DNA of 64,000 nucleotides from Rothia gullae (GTDB lineage Bacteria > Actinomycetota > Actinomycetes > Actinomycetales > Micrococcaceae), in NCBI RefSeq assembly GCF_024294905.1, contig NZ_JANCOC010000001.1, positions 318,879 to 382,878 of the forward strand, given 5' to 3'. How positions within the stretch are numbered: position 1 is the stretch's first letter; the number at the start of each line of letters is the position of its first letter. The notes beneath the pieces are model-generated. The model made no database searches. It saw only the letters and a program-made list of their open reading frames with translations, and was not told where the DNA came from. This document shows positions 7,710 through 16,285 of this stretch, piece by piece. Both the position numbers and the translations under genes were made by a program.

Positions 7710-8585
7710 CTATAGGTAGGTGTCTCGGACGATAACGTCGCACCAACCAGTAGCAGGCGCGAGCGCTTCGATGGTGGGCGCGAACCCCGACTTTGCAGAG
7801 ATTGAGTGCCAGTCTCGACGGGTGAGGTCTGCGGTGTGATCGGTGCCGTTGATGGTGACGGTGCCACGGGCGCAGTCAATGGTGACCGGTGATGGGGTGA
7901 TGACCGCGTATGGATACTCGATGACGCGGTCGCCGCTGGTGATTCGGAACCCAGACGACCACTCACCCCGAATGATGTAGGTGGGGTGCGCAGTCACGTT
8001 CCCTTCATGGGCGATAGCTGCGGATTGAGGAGCCTGGGAACCGAAGGAGATAACCCCGCTAGGTGCCGGCGCGAAGAGGTTGAACCGGAGCCCCACGCTG
8101 GCGCCGGCGGGGAATATCTGTGTAGTGACGGCAGGCCCGTAGAGCCATGGCTCCGGGGCAAGGAGGGGTAGCTCGAAGTTGAACGCGGTGTCGCCCAGGT
8201 ATTCGATTTTTGGGTCTCCGTCGATTCGAACCTTACAGGTGAGGATGCCGTTGTCGGATTCGACGGAGAGCGCACCCAGCTCACCGTCCCAGAGCAGGGA
8301 TGAGGTGAACCGGGAGGCGAGTTCGCGAATGGGCAGAGCCTTCGCGATGATGGTTCCCTTGAGAGTGAGGGTACGGCCGGTACGGCGCGCCGGGTAGGAG
8401 AGCATGCCGTGCCCAATCTTGCGTTGGACATCGGCAGCTTCTACACCGGTGCCGCCGTCCCAGCCCTGCAGGCCAGTCACCCAGACCTCCAGCCCGTCAT
8501 CGCTGGCTCCATCCTCAAAGGTTGTGAGGACGAGGGAGCCATGAGCTCCGGTGAGCGTGACGCGGTGACGGTGCTGGCCAATCAT
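7710..8585 (-). CDS. Distal tail (Dit-like) protein
   Basis: 291 residues. The start ATG overlaps the stop of the tape measure gene (TGATG), so translation is coupled. Position directly after the tape measure and a two-part make-up (N-terminal beta barrel, C-terminal galectin-like half with YIIRGEWSSGFRITSGDRVI) match siphovirus distal tail proteins, which form the hub joining the tail tube to the tip. N-terminal part contains TGRTLTLKGTIIAKALP, common in this family. Confidence 0.75.
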   Translation of the reverse strand: MIGQHRHRVTLTGAHGSLVLTTFEDGASDDGLEVWVTGLQGWDGGTGVEAADVQRKIGHGMLSYPARRTGRTLTLKGTIIAKALPIRELASRFTSSLLWDGELGALSVESDNGILTCKVRIDGDPKIEYLGDTAFNFELPLLAPEPWLYGPAVTTQIFPAGASVGLRFNLFAPAPSGVISFGSQAPQSAAIAHEGNVTAHPTYIIRGEWSSGFRITSGDRVIEYPYAVITPSPVTIDCARGTVTINGTDHTADLTRRDWHSISAKSGFAPTIEALAPATGWCDVIVRDTYL

Positions 8586-11500
8586 CAGATCAGGACCCCT
8601 TCAAGGTTGAGATGGTGGTTAATTGCTTCTCCGACGCGGCGGCCGAATCGGTCAGGTGACATCTCGTCAGCCGCGTTGACGTGGACGTGGAGCCCACCGG
8701 AGGCGGCAGCACCTGGTGCCGAGCCTGCGGATGCAGAGAGTGCACGGGTGAGCGAGGATGACCGCACGCCAAGCGAGACAGAGCCGCTGAGCGCGCCAGG
8801 AGTGAGTGCCGCGCTGAGCGTACCCATTCCTGCCTCTGCGGCTTCGACCGCGGCTTCGGTCATGTCCTTGACCGCATCGACTGCCACATCTGCGCCCTGG
8901 GTGATGCCCTCTGCGATACCCGCGGGGATCCAGATGCCCACCTGATCACGCATGACGCGAGACGGCGAATGGATACCCAGCGCTGACTTCACAAAGTCAG
9001 GCAGTGCGTTGACGACGCCCTTTGCGGCGTCAAGAACCGCGCTGGCGGCGTTACGGATGCCGGTGGCGATGCCTTCCACGATGTCACGACCGATGGAGAG
9101 CATCCGATCAGGGATGCCCCGCACCACCCCAATGATGTCAGATCCCATCGACTGGAAGAACCCGACTACGGTATTGATGCCGGCGGAGATACCGTTCTTG
9201 ATGCCCTCCCAAATGGTCGAGACAATGCGTCCGATACCACTCCAAGCGGCATCCCAGATGCTGCGAATCAGATTCACAGCGTTCGTGATGATGGAGCTGA
9301 CGATGTTGATTGCACCAACGACAATGCCCTTGATGACTTCCCAGGCACCGGAGAGAATCTGCTTGATGCCTTCCCAGGCTGCACTCCAATCGCCCTTGAT
9401 AATTGCGGTCACTGTCTTGATGATGCCGACGACGATATTGAGGGCACCCTGGACAATCGGGACAATTGCCTGCACCACAGTCGTGACCACATTCAAGACC
9501 GCCTGAATTGCAGGCACCAGAATATCAATCAGTGTCGTGATGAGCGGGACAATCGCTTGCACCACGGATATGAAGACAGGAATCAGCGAGGTCACAATGA
9601 CCGCAACCACGCCAGCGACGACTCCGATGATTGTCGCGAGCACCGGAAGGAGAGCCTGGATTGCAGGCATCAGCGCCGCGAGCACCTGAACGCCCAAATC
9701 CACGACCGCCGACAGAATCTGACCGAAGACCGGCACCAGCTGCATAATGACTCCCCCGAGCTGAACAAAGATATCCATGATCTGTGGGAGCATCGCCACC
9801 ACAGCTGAGCCGAGCTGGGAGAGCGCAGGCACGAGCTGAGTCATGAGCTGCTGGCCAACAGGCAACAGCGCCTGAACAATCTGCGTGCCGAACTGGAGAA
9901 AAATCGGGATCAGCGGTGCAAGATGTTGCCCAATCTGCCCGAGCGACTCCATCAGCGCCGCACCCATCTGCCCCAGAATCGGCAGCAGAGCCTGGATAGC
10001 GCTGCCGATTAGAGGAATGAGGCTCTCGATTACCGGCTGGACAGCTTGGACGACCTGGCCAAAGACCTCGCCGGCCATCTCCGCAAATCGCTGCAGCGCA
10101 GGCATTATGATTTGGAGTGCCGGCTGAAGCGACTGAATCAGCTTCTCACCCAGCTGGCCGATAAGAGGCATAATCGTATTCAGCGCAGGCTCGATTGCCT
10201 GCATAAGCTGCTGCCACATCTGGCGGCCAGTCTCAGTCTGGGTAAAGAATGTGACGAGTGCCGCGCCAGCGAGAGCCAGCGCTCCAACCACCGCCATGAG
10301 CGGGTTTGCCTTAAGTACACCCAGGAAGGACCCGAGAGCACCTGAAGTCGCCGACAGCACCGCCTTATATGCGACGGTGGTAGCAGAAGCTACCTTGAGT
10401 GCGGCTGCCTTGGCTTTGAATGCTCCCGCGCCAATCTGCGCTTCGCGTGACAGGTCGGCAACTTCAGCTGCGGTGCCGGCACCCGATGCGACGAGGCGGT
10501 AGCCTTCTGCGACGGCATCGAAGGAGCTCTTGAGCTTCCCTACTGCGTCGGCGGCGGTCTGGTACGTTTCAAGTGCGGTGCGTCCCGCGTCGATCGCACG
10601 GGAGGCGGTGTTGTACGCACCAACAGCGCCGATGACTGCAGTTGCCATTGCAGTCACGGCTTCAGGGTTCCTGTTAATGATGTCGGTGAGGCGTCCCAGT
10701 GCACCCGCAGCTAGGTCGGCCAGACCTGTCACTGCATCAAACGGGTTCGTCAGGTTCAGCGCGCTATCACCCAGTCCGCCGACCTCTGGGAGGAGCTTCT
10801 GAATCGCGCTTGCAATGGTGAAGATAACCTCTTCAACCCTGTACCCAACTGTTGAGAAGGCATCCCAGAGCGGAGGCAGGATAGCGCCGAGCGTCTTGCC
10901 GATACTCATCACGAGCCCGCCAATTGACGGACCCACGATGGATGCCGCATGCGAGACAACACGGACAACGTACTCCATCGCCGAGCCAAGCTTCTCGCCA
11001 ATGGTCTTACCCATCGCCTCAACAGGCTTCATCCACTGCTGGAACGACAAGAAAAACTTCGTCAGTGTCGGGTAGACACCAGAGAGAATATTCGCACCAA
11101 AACGACCCAAGGCAGCCTGCGCGTTGGCGAACGCGCCAGGTAGCGTATTACCCATCTCGAATGCCACGTTACCAGCGGCAGAAGTCATAGCCTTCTCGAA
11201 CTGGTCGAACCCAATCTTGCCGTCAGAGGCCATCTTGAAAACTTCGTCTGCCGTCACGCCAAGCTGTTTAGCCAACGCTTGGTAGATGGGGATGCCTCGG
11301 TCTGCGACCTGTGCCAGAACGTCGTTCTGAGCCTTGCCGACACTCGCAACCTTGTTGTAGATTGCGCCCATCTCCTCCATGCTGGAGCCTGATGCCGCGG
11401 CCGAGTTCGAGACGGACTTCAGAACTGCTTCAAGCTGCTCACCCGGCTGAATACCAGCAGCCACCGCACCAGCCGCCGCGGTTGCCGCCGCATCCAGACC

Positions 11501-11857
11501 GAACGCGGTGCCCTTAACCGATGTAGAGGCGTTCTGCATAATCACGGACACCGCGTCAGCGTCATTTCCCAGACCTCGAAGCTTAGCCTGAGCAACGTCA
11601 ATCGCCTTCAGACGATTGAAGCCCTTACTGAACGCAGTGCCGAGCACCGTACCCAGCGAGAGCCCTGCCAGCGCCTTCGTGACCACGCCGCCGATAGCAC
11701 CGCCGAAGAGACGACCGAACGCGCCAGACGCCTTGCTTCCTGCTTCGCTACCGGCGCGCTCACCGGCAGAGCCAATCTCGGAGATGATTTGTGCGCCGGC
11801 TCCCTTAGTCGAAGCGATGACCGAGACATACGCCTTCGCGAGCTCATAGCCTGCCAT
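8585..11857 (-). CDS. Tape measure protein
   Basis: 1090 residues, by far the largest tail gene, placed right after the tail chaperone pair. Sets tail length and takes part in DNA ejection. The N-terminal third has Ala/Gly-rich helical sequence (SIASTKGAGAQ region, KALAGLSLGTVLGTAF). The middle contains repeated hydrophobic helices of about 30 to 40 residues (for example IQALLPILGQMGAALMESL), and a C-terminal segment with GIHSPSRVMRDQVGIWIP is typical of tape measure proteins. Start ATG at 11857 has GGAGGCAACA upstream. Confidence 0.93.
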   Translation of the reverse strand: MAGYELAKAYVSVIASTKGAGAQIISEIGSAGERAGSEAGSKASGAFGRLFGGAIGGVVTKALAGLSLGTVLGTAFSKGFNRLKAIDVAQAKLRGLGNDADAVSVIMQNASTSVKGTAFGLDAAATAAAGAVAAGIQPGEQLEAVLKSVSNSAAASGSSMEEMGAIYNKVASVGKAQNDVLAQVADRGIPIYQALAKQLGVTADEVFKMASDGKIGFDQFEKAMTSAAGNVAFEMGNTLPGAFANAQAALGRFGANILSGVYPTLTKFFLSFQQWMKPVEAMGKTIGEKLGSAMEYVVRVVSHAASIVGPSIGGLVMSIGKTLGAILPPLWDAFSTVGYRVEEVIFTIASAIQKLLPEVGGLGDSALNLTNPFDAVTGLADLAAGALGRLTDIINRNPEAVTAMATAVIGAVGAYNTASRAIDAGRTALETYQTAADAVGKLKSSFDAVAEGYRLVASGAGTAAEVADLSREAQIGAGAFKAKAAALKVASATTVAYKAVLSATSGALGSFLGVLKANPLMAVVGALALAGAALVTFFTQTETGRQMWQQLMQAIEPALNTIMPLIGQLGEKLIQSLQPALQIIMPALQRFAEMAGEVFGQVVQAVQPVIESLIPLIGSAIQALLPILGQMGAALMESLGQIGQHLAPLIPIFLQFGTQIVQALLPVGQQLMTQLVPALSQLGSAVVAMLPQIMDIFVQLGGVIMQLVPVFGQILSAVVDLGVQVLAALMPAIQALLPVLATIIGVVAGVVAVIVTSLIPVFISVVQAIVPLITTLIDILVPAIQAVLNVVTTVVQAIVPIVQGALNIVVGIIKTVTAIIKGDWSAAWEGIKQILSGAWEVIKGIVVGAINIVSSIITNAVNLIRSIWDAAWSGIGRIVSTIWEGIKNGISAGINTVVGFFQSMGSDIIGVVRGIPDRMLSIGRDIVEGIATGIRNAASAVLDAAKGVVNALPDFVKSALGIHSPSRVMRDQVGIWIPAGIAEGITQGADVAVDAVKDMTEAAVEAAEAGMGTLSAALTPGALSGSVSLGVRSSSLTRALSASAGSAPGAAASGGLHVHVNAADEMSPDRFGRRVGEAINHHLNLEGVLI

Positions 11858-11866
11858 TGTTGCCTC

Positions 11867-12295
11867 CTAAATTGTGGTGGTCTCTTCGGCGATGTCCGTA
11901 CCGGCGCCGGCGCGCCGCTCAGCAACCCAGTGCCGTGCCTCTGTGAGCGACATGGCACCTGAACCGAGCTGTTGGGAGTTCTCGCTTTTGACTCCAGGGC
12001 GGGGAATCGGGTTGGGGCGGTTATGCCCCTTTTGCCCATCCTCGGTCCTCTGCCAATTCGCCTCCGCGAGACGGTCAAAGATGCCGGCAAGAAGCTGGTC
12101 CTGTAGGCTCCATCCCTGGACGAGCTCCCTCATAAGGGCAGAATCGTCGGGCAGGTGCACGACCATAGCAGCCGTGAGGCGAGGGCCGTATTTAGTGAGA
12201 AGCTCTCCAAAGCGAAGACCGTAAAACCGGATGAGGTCAATCTCAATCAGCTCGCGATGCTCCCGAAGGAGCTTCACGAGCGTCAGGAGTTTGGG
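11867..12295 (-). CDS. Tail assembly chaperone, frameshift (GT-type) extension
   Basis: Open in the -1 frame relative to 12283..12606 and entered from it at the slippery site 12289..12295. The fusion would be about 246 residues. A GTG at 12277 exists but lacks a clear ribosome binding site and lies just after the slippery site, so separate initiation is less likely. The region contains RELIEIDLIRFYGLRFGELL early and ends LTEARHWVAERRAG. In lambda-like phages the short and long forms (gpG, gpGT) bind the tape measure protein during tail assembly; position directly before the tape measure gene agrees. Confidence 0.85.
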   Translation of the reverse strand, partial: PKLLTLVKLLREHRELIEIDLIRFYGLRFGELLTKYGPRLTAAMVVHLPDDSALMRELVQGWSLQDQLLAGIFDRLAEANWQRTEDGQKGHNRPNPIPRPGVKSENSQQLGSGAMSLTEARHWVAERRAGAGTDIAEETTTI

Positions 12296-12606
12296 TTCAG
12301 CGAGTGCATGAGATCAGTGAAGAATTCGGTGTAATCAGTCATGGATGCGATGCCAGTCTCCGGGTTGCGTAGGACCTCCATGACGTCCTTGCGCTGCGAG
12401 TCTCCCAGCAGTGCACGGACGGCGGTGAAGATACCCTTGGGGTTGCCTTCGTCCAGTGAGATCAGGGTTTCCATCAGCTCGGCGTCATCAAGTGCCGCGG
12501 CGTTGACTTCCCAGTCACGGCCGCGCAGATGGACGATGATTCGGTCCTGGCCGTTCTTGCTCTTATGGTCGGTGAGGCTGATTGCCTTCTTGCGCTTCTT
12601 GCCCAT
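12283..12606 (-). CDS. Tail assembly chaperone, short (G-type) form
   Basis: 107 residues, ending LMHSLNPNS. Starts KKRKKAISLTDHKSKNG, acidic in the middle (DDAELMETLISLDEGN). Located between the major tail protein and the tape measure gene, the standard place for the chaperone. Its last codons contain the frameshift heptamer. Start ATG at 12606 has GGAAGGACACGAC upstream. A strong hairpin (12637..12677) separates it from the major tail gene, probably lowering chaperone expression relative to the tail tube. Confidence 0.85.
   Translation of the reverse strand: MGKKRKKAISLTDHKSKNGQDRIIVHLRGRDWEVNAAALDDAELMETLISLDEGNPKGIFTAVRALLGDSQRKDVMEVLRNPETGIASMTDYTEFFTDLMHSLNPNS
12289..12295 (-). promoter_or_regulatory. 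-1 ribosomal frameshift slippery heptamer CCCAAAC
   Basis: Reads C CCA AAC in the zero frame, the exact X XXY YYZ pattern. It is followed one codon later by the TGA of the upstream gene. Slipping back one base gives CCC AAA CTC CTG and continues without a stop into the downstream frame. A GAAGCTCCTTCGGGAGC hairpin-forming sequence lies just downstream and could stimulate slipping. Confidence 0.88.
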
Positions 12607-12636
12607 GTGTCGTGTCCTTCCAGGAATTAGGTGAGC

Positions 12637-12677
12637 ATGGAGGGTAAGCCGCTAAAAACGGGCGGCTTACCCTCCAT
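12637..12677 (-). terminator. Strong hairpin after the major tail gene
   Basis: A 16-base perfect stem (ATGGAGGGTAAGCCGC with its complement) and a nine-base loop lie between the major tail protein and the chaperone gene. There is no U-run, so it may be an attenuator or a 3' stabilising hairpin. This would give high tail tube expression and lower chaperone expression. Confidence 0.75.
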
Positions 12678-12696
12678 CTAGTAGGTATCTACCGAC

Positions 12697-13224
12697 CTAT
12701 CGAGTGCCCAGGTACTTGTACGCCTTCACGCCGTTCGCATCCGGGTAACAGGTAATGGTCACTTCGTAGCCGATTGCTTCGTCGTTCTTGTAGACCACAT
12801 CGCCGCGCTCAGCCACCTGACCATCAGGGATGCAGACGCGGATAGTCTTGTTTCCGTCAAGTACATCGAAGACACCCGAGAAGTGAGGTGCCTGTGCACC
12901 GGTCATCTTTACTGCGGTTGCAGTGGCGGTAGCGTCGGAATAGTAGAGCTTCAGGACTTCCTCATTGGTCTCAATGAGCGTCATCTTAAAGCTGACCTTG
13001 TGAGAGGTCTGGATAGTTCGGACGACATCGCCGTTCTGCCATGCCTTAATATCGGACGTGTCGGAGTCGATGGTCTGAGTAACGCCATCCGCGCTGATAT
13101 AGCCGAGGTCCTTGAACTTCGGGTCAATCGATGCAGACGCACTCGCCGGCAGCGTAGTCTTTACCGGACCAACAAAAAATCCGCCGGTAATACCCACGCG
13201 CACGTTGTCAGCAACGTTAGCCAT
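12697..13224 (-). CDS. Major tail protein (tail tube)
   Basis: 175 residues, beta-rich and of ordinary size for siphovirus tail tube subunits. N-terminus ANVADNVRVGITGGFFVGP and C-terminus YEVTITCYPDANGVKAYKY resemble tube proteins of actinophages. It lies between the tail terminator and the chaperone pair. GAAAGGAACTCCCA precedes the ATG. The hairpin downstream fits a gene that must be highly expressed. Confidence 0.88.
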   Translation of the reverse strand: MANVADNVRVGITGGFFVGPVKTTLPASASASIDPKFKDLGYISADGVTQTIDSDTSDIKAWQNGDVVRTIQTSHKVSFKMTLIETNEEVLKLYYSDATATATAVKMTGAQAPHFSGVFDVLDGNKTIRVCIPDGQVAERGDVVYKNDEAIGYEVTITCYPDANGVKAYKYLGTR

Positions 13225-13246
13225 TGGGAGTTCCTTTCGTTGATGG

Positions 13247-13654
13247 TTAATTCAATGTGTCAACGACAGCGCCGCGGCAGATGACCTGCCAGTTCTGCCG
13301 AAAACGTGGAACGTCAGCATCAGGGTCTGGCATCCACACGATTCCACCCAATGGAGAGATGGAGTAGATCAGAACCTCATCGCTGACGTTGTTCTTCGTC
13401 GCACGCAGATACGCGCCTGCCTTCTCAGCGAGCGCGTATGCTTCGCTCTCCCGCGCTGCCCACACGTCGAGGATTATTGACCGTGATGCGTGGGTGACTG
13501 TTTTCTCGTCGCCGCCTGACGGGGTGATGACGATGAATTTGTCGGGGCGGGGGCTGGGTATGCGTGCGACGTGGACAGGCACTTTGAGGTGGGTGGTGAG
13601 GATGCTGCGGATGCGGCTATAGACATCTCCGTATTGGATGACCTCATTCGCCAC
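13247..13654 (-). CDS. Tail terminator / tail completion protein
   Basis: 135 residues. Begins at GTG that overlaps the previous gene's TAG (TAGTG). Position directly before the tail tube gene and an alpha/beta profile (SRIRSILTTHLKVPVHVARI, SIILDVWAARESEAYALAEK) match the tail terminator family, which caps the tail tube and joins it to the head. Assignment by position and fold style. Confidence 0.7.
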   Translation of the reverse strand: MANEVIQYGDVYSRIRSILTTHLKVPVHVARIPSPRPDKFIVITPSGGDEKTVTHASRSIILDVWAARESEAYALAEKAGAYLRATKNNVSDEVLIYSISPLGGIVWMPDPDADVPRFRQNWQVICRGAVVDTLN

Positions 13655-13908
13655 TATTTGCTACCTCCCCACCCTCCGACTGCCTTGGATAGTGCGCCGT
13701 TCTTTGCTTCGGCGCGCATGCCTTCCTTGCCGTTCGGCCAGACGCGAGCGACGGATGTTTTGGGGCCTGCTTTGACTCCTGATGAGAATCCGGTGCCTGC
13801 TCGGCTGCGAATCTCGCCAGCTTTGGCGGCGAGGATTGCTTGCATCTCTGGTGAGGTGCGGAGAGCATGGAAGCCCGCGAGGTTGAGCTCGACTTTTGCT
13901 TTTCCCAT
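13654..13908 (-). CDS. HK97 gp10-like head-tail / minor structural protein
   Basis: 84 residues, basic, starting MGKAKVELNLAGFHALRTSP with a clear ATG. Short helical protein followed by a basic loop (WPNGKEGMRAEAKNG), as in small HK97 gp10-like proteins that lie between the head-tail stopper and the tail terminator. Five bases from the upstream gene's stop, overlapping the downstream gene. Confidence 0.6.
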   Translation of the reverse strand: MGKAKVELNLAGFHALRTSPEMQAILAAKAGEIRSRAGTGFSSGVKAGPKTSVARVWPNGKEGMRAEAKNGALSKAVGGWGGSK

Positions 13909-13912
13909 ACAT

Positions 13913-14251
13913 CTATCCTTCTACTCGTTGTAGGTTGATTCGGTAGCCGGCAGGGAAGCCAAACGGACCATGCGTGAAGTCTTCGGGGTAGCCGATGACT
14001 TCCCACCGGTTCCCGTCGATAACAACGTGGTCGCCAGGGCGGGCGAACCCCGTTGGGGTGTAGAGGTCTAGGTCTCGGCGTACACCGGTGCCGATGTCCC
14101 TTATTTCTGTGTCAGGTGACGGCGGCGCCCAGCCGAAGACCTCAACCTCTACGGGGTCGGCCCACACGGAGTGTTTAGTGCCCCAGCTGTCCTCCGTGTA
14201 CTCCTCCAGAGGCATATGGCGTACTGTGTGCTGGGTGGTGAGCCAGTACAT
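13913..14251 (-). CDS. Head-tail stopper-like protein
   Basis: 112 residues. The start ATG overlaps the stop of the upstream gene (TAATG), showing coupling. Small beta-barrel style protein (DLDLYTPTGFARPGDHVVIDGNRWEVIGYP) is typical of stopper or head completion proteins that close the head after packaging. Role inferred mainly from position. Confidence 0.65.
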   Translation of the reverse strand: MYWLTTQHTVRHMPLEEYTEDSWGTKHSVWADPVEVEVFGWAPPSPDTEIRDIGTGVRRDLDLYTPTGFARPGDHVVIDGNRWEVIGYPEDFTHGPFGFPAGYRINLQRVEG

Positions 14252-14643
14252 TAGCGCACCACTTCCTCATCGAGCAGGTCATAGACGAATGCTTTCTGAG
14301 AGCCCACCTTTAGGAGCTTCTTCTCTGCTTTGGTCAGGAAGAGAGCTCCGCTGGGGTTGCTGAAGCTTACCTGCTGGTTGTACGGTCCTGCGGTCTGGGA
14401 AATGCTGGAGGCACCATCTGGGTAAGCTGATGCTGCCATGCCACGCTTGACCATGGCACAGGCAACCATGCGCAGCACATATTCGTCCAGCTCCGCCCAG
14501 TGGGGAGCCGAGGCACGGATAAGCGCCCCAGCATCCTCCAGAAGCACCTGGGCGGTTGCATCCGAGCCAAGAGGCATATCAGGCCAGCGAGCGCGTAGGT
14601 CTTCCGCAAGCACGAGCGGGTAGCCGTTGTCCATGCTAGCCAT
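14251..14643 (-). CDS. Head-tail connector (adaptor) protein
   Basis: 130 residues, helical, resembling the gp15/gp19-like connector family that binds under the portal. Contains LRARWPDMPLGSDATAQVLL and VLRMVACAMVKRGM, helices typical for the family, then a flexible C-terminus. Directly follows the capsid gene. GGAGACGTAG precedes the ATG. Confidence 0.7.
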   Translation of the reverse strand: MASMDNGYPLVLAEDLRARWPDMPLGSDATAQVLLEDAGALIRASAPHWAELDEYVLRMVACAMVKRGMAASAYPDGASSISQTAGPYNQQVSFSNPSGALFLTKAEKKLLKVGSQKAFVYDLLDEEVVR

Positions 14644-14653
14644 CTACGTCTCC

Positions 14654-15565
14654 TTACTTGATGGTGTACTTAACGAATGCATCCTTGTCATGCAGCAGCC
14701 AGCCGTATTCTGCCTCGACACGCAGGGCAACCAGGTTGTTCTCCCAGAGGGAGGTCAGCTGACCGTTGATGGTGACGGTTGCTTCAGTGGAGACGTCGTA
14801 GGAGATACCGCCTACGGTGCCCCAGATTGCCTTGGAGAAGTCACCACCGAAGCCTACGACGTTGCCTGCGCCTACACCGTTACGCACACCCTTTGCGAAG
14901 AGAGCAGGACGGGAGAGCACGGTACCGGAGCGTACCGGGGACGCGGTGTCCTGGGTCGGTGCGGAGACGAACAGGGGGCGGCCGGTGGTGTCTACGCTGG
15001 TGTTGAGCTTAGGCTCTGCGTAGGGGTCGAACAGGAAGCCGGTTAGCTCCTTGTTGTCCTTGACCAGCAGGTCCAGGCCGGAGTTCAGGTCGGCGAACAT
15101 GCCGCCCTTGTTCTCTGTTGCGGTGCCCAGAGCCACAGTCTTGGTGGTGTTGGTCAGTGCCTGGCCTACGCCGAAGGGAGTGTCGGTGCCGTGCAGTACT
15201 GCCGCGTCGAAGGCCTCTGCAATTGCTTCGGCGACCTGGTCACGAACCAGGGACATGAAGTTGCCGGGGTTAGAGCGGACAACCTCTGCGGAGATCGGGA
15301 CGATTGCCGCGATCTTCATGGGCTTCATGGTCTTCAGACCCAGACCTGCGCTGGTAGATTCCTTCTTTGCGCCTTCAGCAACCCACTTAGCGGTTGCCTT
15401 AGAGGTGACAACGGGCACCTCGATACCGGAGGCCCCCAGGGGTACCTGTCGCACCATCTGCTGAACAGCAGAGACGCGCTTAATGTCTTCGAAGTAGGCT
15501 TCTGCCATCTCGGGCTTGAGGAAGCCGGAGAAATCGGTGGTGGTGACTGCCTTAGTGACGGCCAT
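14654..15565 (-). CDS. Major capsid protein, HK97 fold
   Basis: 303 residues from the ATG at 15565, chosen because AGGAGG lies six bases upstream; the GTG two codons earlier would be too close. Has the HK97-type arrangement: N-arm, then VSAVQQMVRQVPLGASGIEVPVVTSK split over the E-loop region, a spine helix (MSLVRDQVAEAIAEAFDAAV) and C-terminal P-domain strands. No long delta domain, which agrees with the separate scaffold gene upstream. Confidence 0.9.
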   Translation of the reverse strand: MAVTKAVTTTDFSGFLKPEMAEAYFEDIKRVSAVQQMVRQVPLGASGIEVPVVTSKATAKWVAEGAKKESTSAGLGLKTMKPMKIAAIVPISAEVVRSNPGNFMSLVRDQVAEAIAEAFDAAVLHGTDTPFGVGQALTNTTKTVALGTATENKGGMFADLNSGLDLLVKDNKELTGFLFDPYAEPKLNTSVDTTGRPLFVSAPTQDTASPVRSGTVLSRPALFAKGVRNGVGAGNVVGFGGDFSKAIWGTVGGISYDVSTEATVTINGQLTSLWENNLVALRVEAEYGWLLHDKDAFVKYTIK

Positions 15566-15601
15566 GGTCACCCTCCTTTCACATTTTTGTGTCTATAGTT
15601 C

Positions 15602-16105
15602 TTACAAACCCAGAACCTTACGGAATGCTTCTGCGATTCCGTCGCTGTTCAGCGCCATGTTCTGGGGTTCAGCAACACCGGTCACAACAACACGTGCCGG
15701 TTCTGCTGCAGGGGTCTGGATAAGCTCCGAAAGCTGCTTAGCGTGTGCAACCAGCTCCTCTTCGGTGTCTCCGCGCAGGGCGTCGGCGGGGACACCATAC
15801 TCAGAGGCCACTGCAGCTCGCCACGCACGCACCTGGTTCTCATGCTCCACAGCGCTCAGTCGAGCCTCTGCGGTCTCTGCACGCTCTACAAGCTTGTCCC
15901 AGCCGGCAACACGCTTCTTGAGCTCCGCATAATCGGAGTACTTCGCACGCTCACGCGCCAAGCGAGCATTGAGCACCTTGTTCAGCTGTGCCTGGCTGGT
16001 AATAGGCTCAAAACCGTTACCAGGCTCTGCCGGTGCCTCTACACCCTCCTGAGTAGCGCTCTTAGGCTCTGCGACCTCAGCAGGTGCGCTATTTTCTTCA
16101 CTCAT
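15602..16105 (-). CDS. Capsid scaffolding protein
   Basis: 167 residues from the ATG at 16105 with GGAGG upstream. Strongly acidic N-terminus (SEENSAPAEVAEPKSATQEG), a central coiled coil (LVERAETAEARLSAVEHENQ), and a short C-terminal segment (DGIAEAFRKVLGL) as in phage scaffolds that bind the inside of the capsid. Directly precedes the capsid gene. Two terminator-like hairpins lie upstream. Confidence 0.85.
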   Translation of the reverse strand: MSEENSAPAEVAEPKSATQEGVEAPAEPGNGFEPITSQAQLNKVLNARLARERAKYSDYAELKKRVAGWDKLVERAETAEARLSAVEHENQVRAWRAAVASEYGVPADALRGDTEEELVAHAKQLSELIQTPAAEPARVVVTGVAEPQNMALNSDGIAEAFRKVLGL

Positions 16106-16130
16106 ACAAACCTCCAAAAAGGGGTACACC

Positions 16131-16165
16131 AAAACCCCGCACACGAGAACCGTGCACGGGGTTTT
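16131..16165 (-). terminator. Terminator-like hairpin A before the scaffold gene
   Basis: Stem AAAACCCCG / CGGGGTTTT with a GTGCAC-containing loop. It shares the preceding word GGGTACAC(C)AAAA and the GTGCAC core with hairpin B, so the two are copies of one repeat. Lies just upstream of the scaffold ribosome binding site. Confidence 0.6.
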
Positions 16166-16238
16166 GTCAATGGATCATCACCGGGCATTTCACCACCGCC
16201 CGTACAGTGGAAAACTCAATCAAAAAATGGGTACACAA

Positions 16239-16271
16239 AAGCCCCGTGCACGCACACCGTGCACAGGGCTT
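16239..16271 (-). terminator. Terminator-like hairpin B after the immunity-like gene
   Basis: Stem AAGCCCCGTGCAC with GTGCACAGGGCTT (one mismatch). It follows the stop of the small gene 16286..16570 and precedes hairpin A by about 75 bases. On the minus strand the stem is followed by TTTTGTGTACCCATTTTTT, which is compatible with intrinsic termination or attenuation. Confidence 0.6.
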
Positions 16272-16285
16272 CTAATTATATAAAT

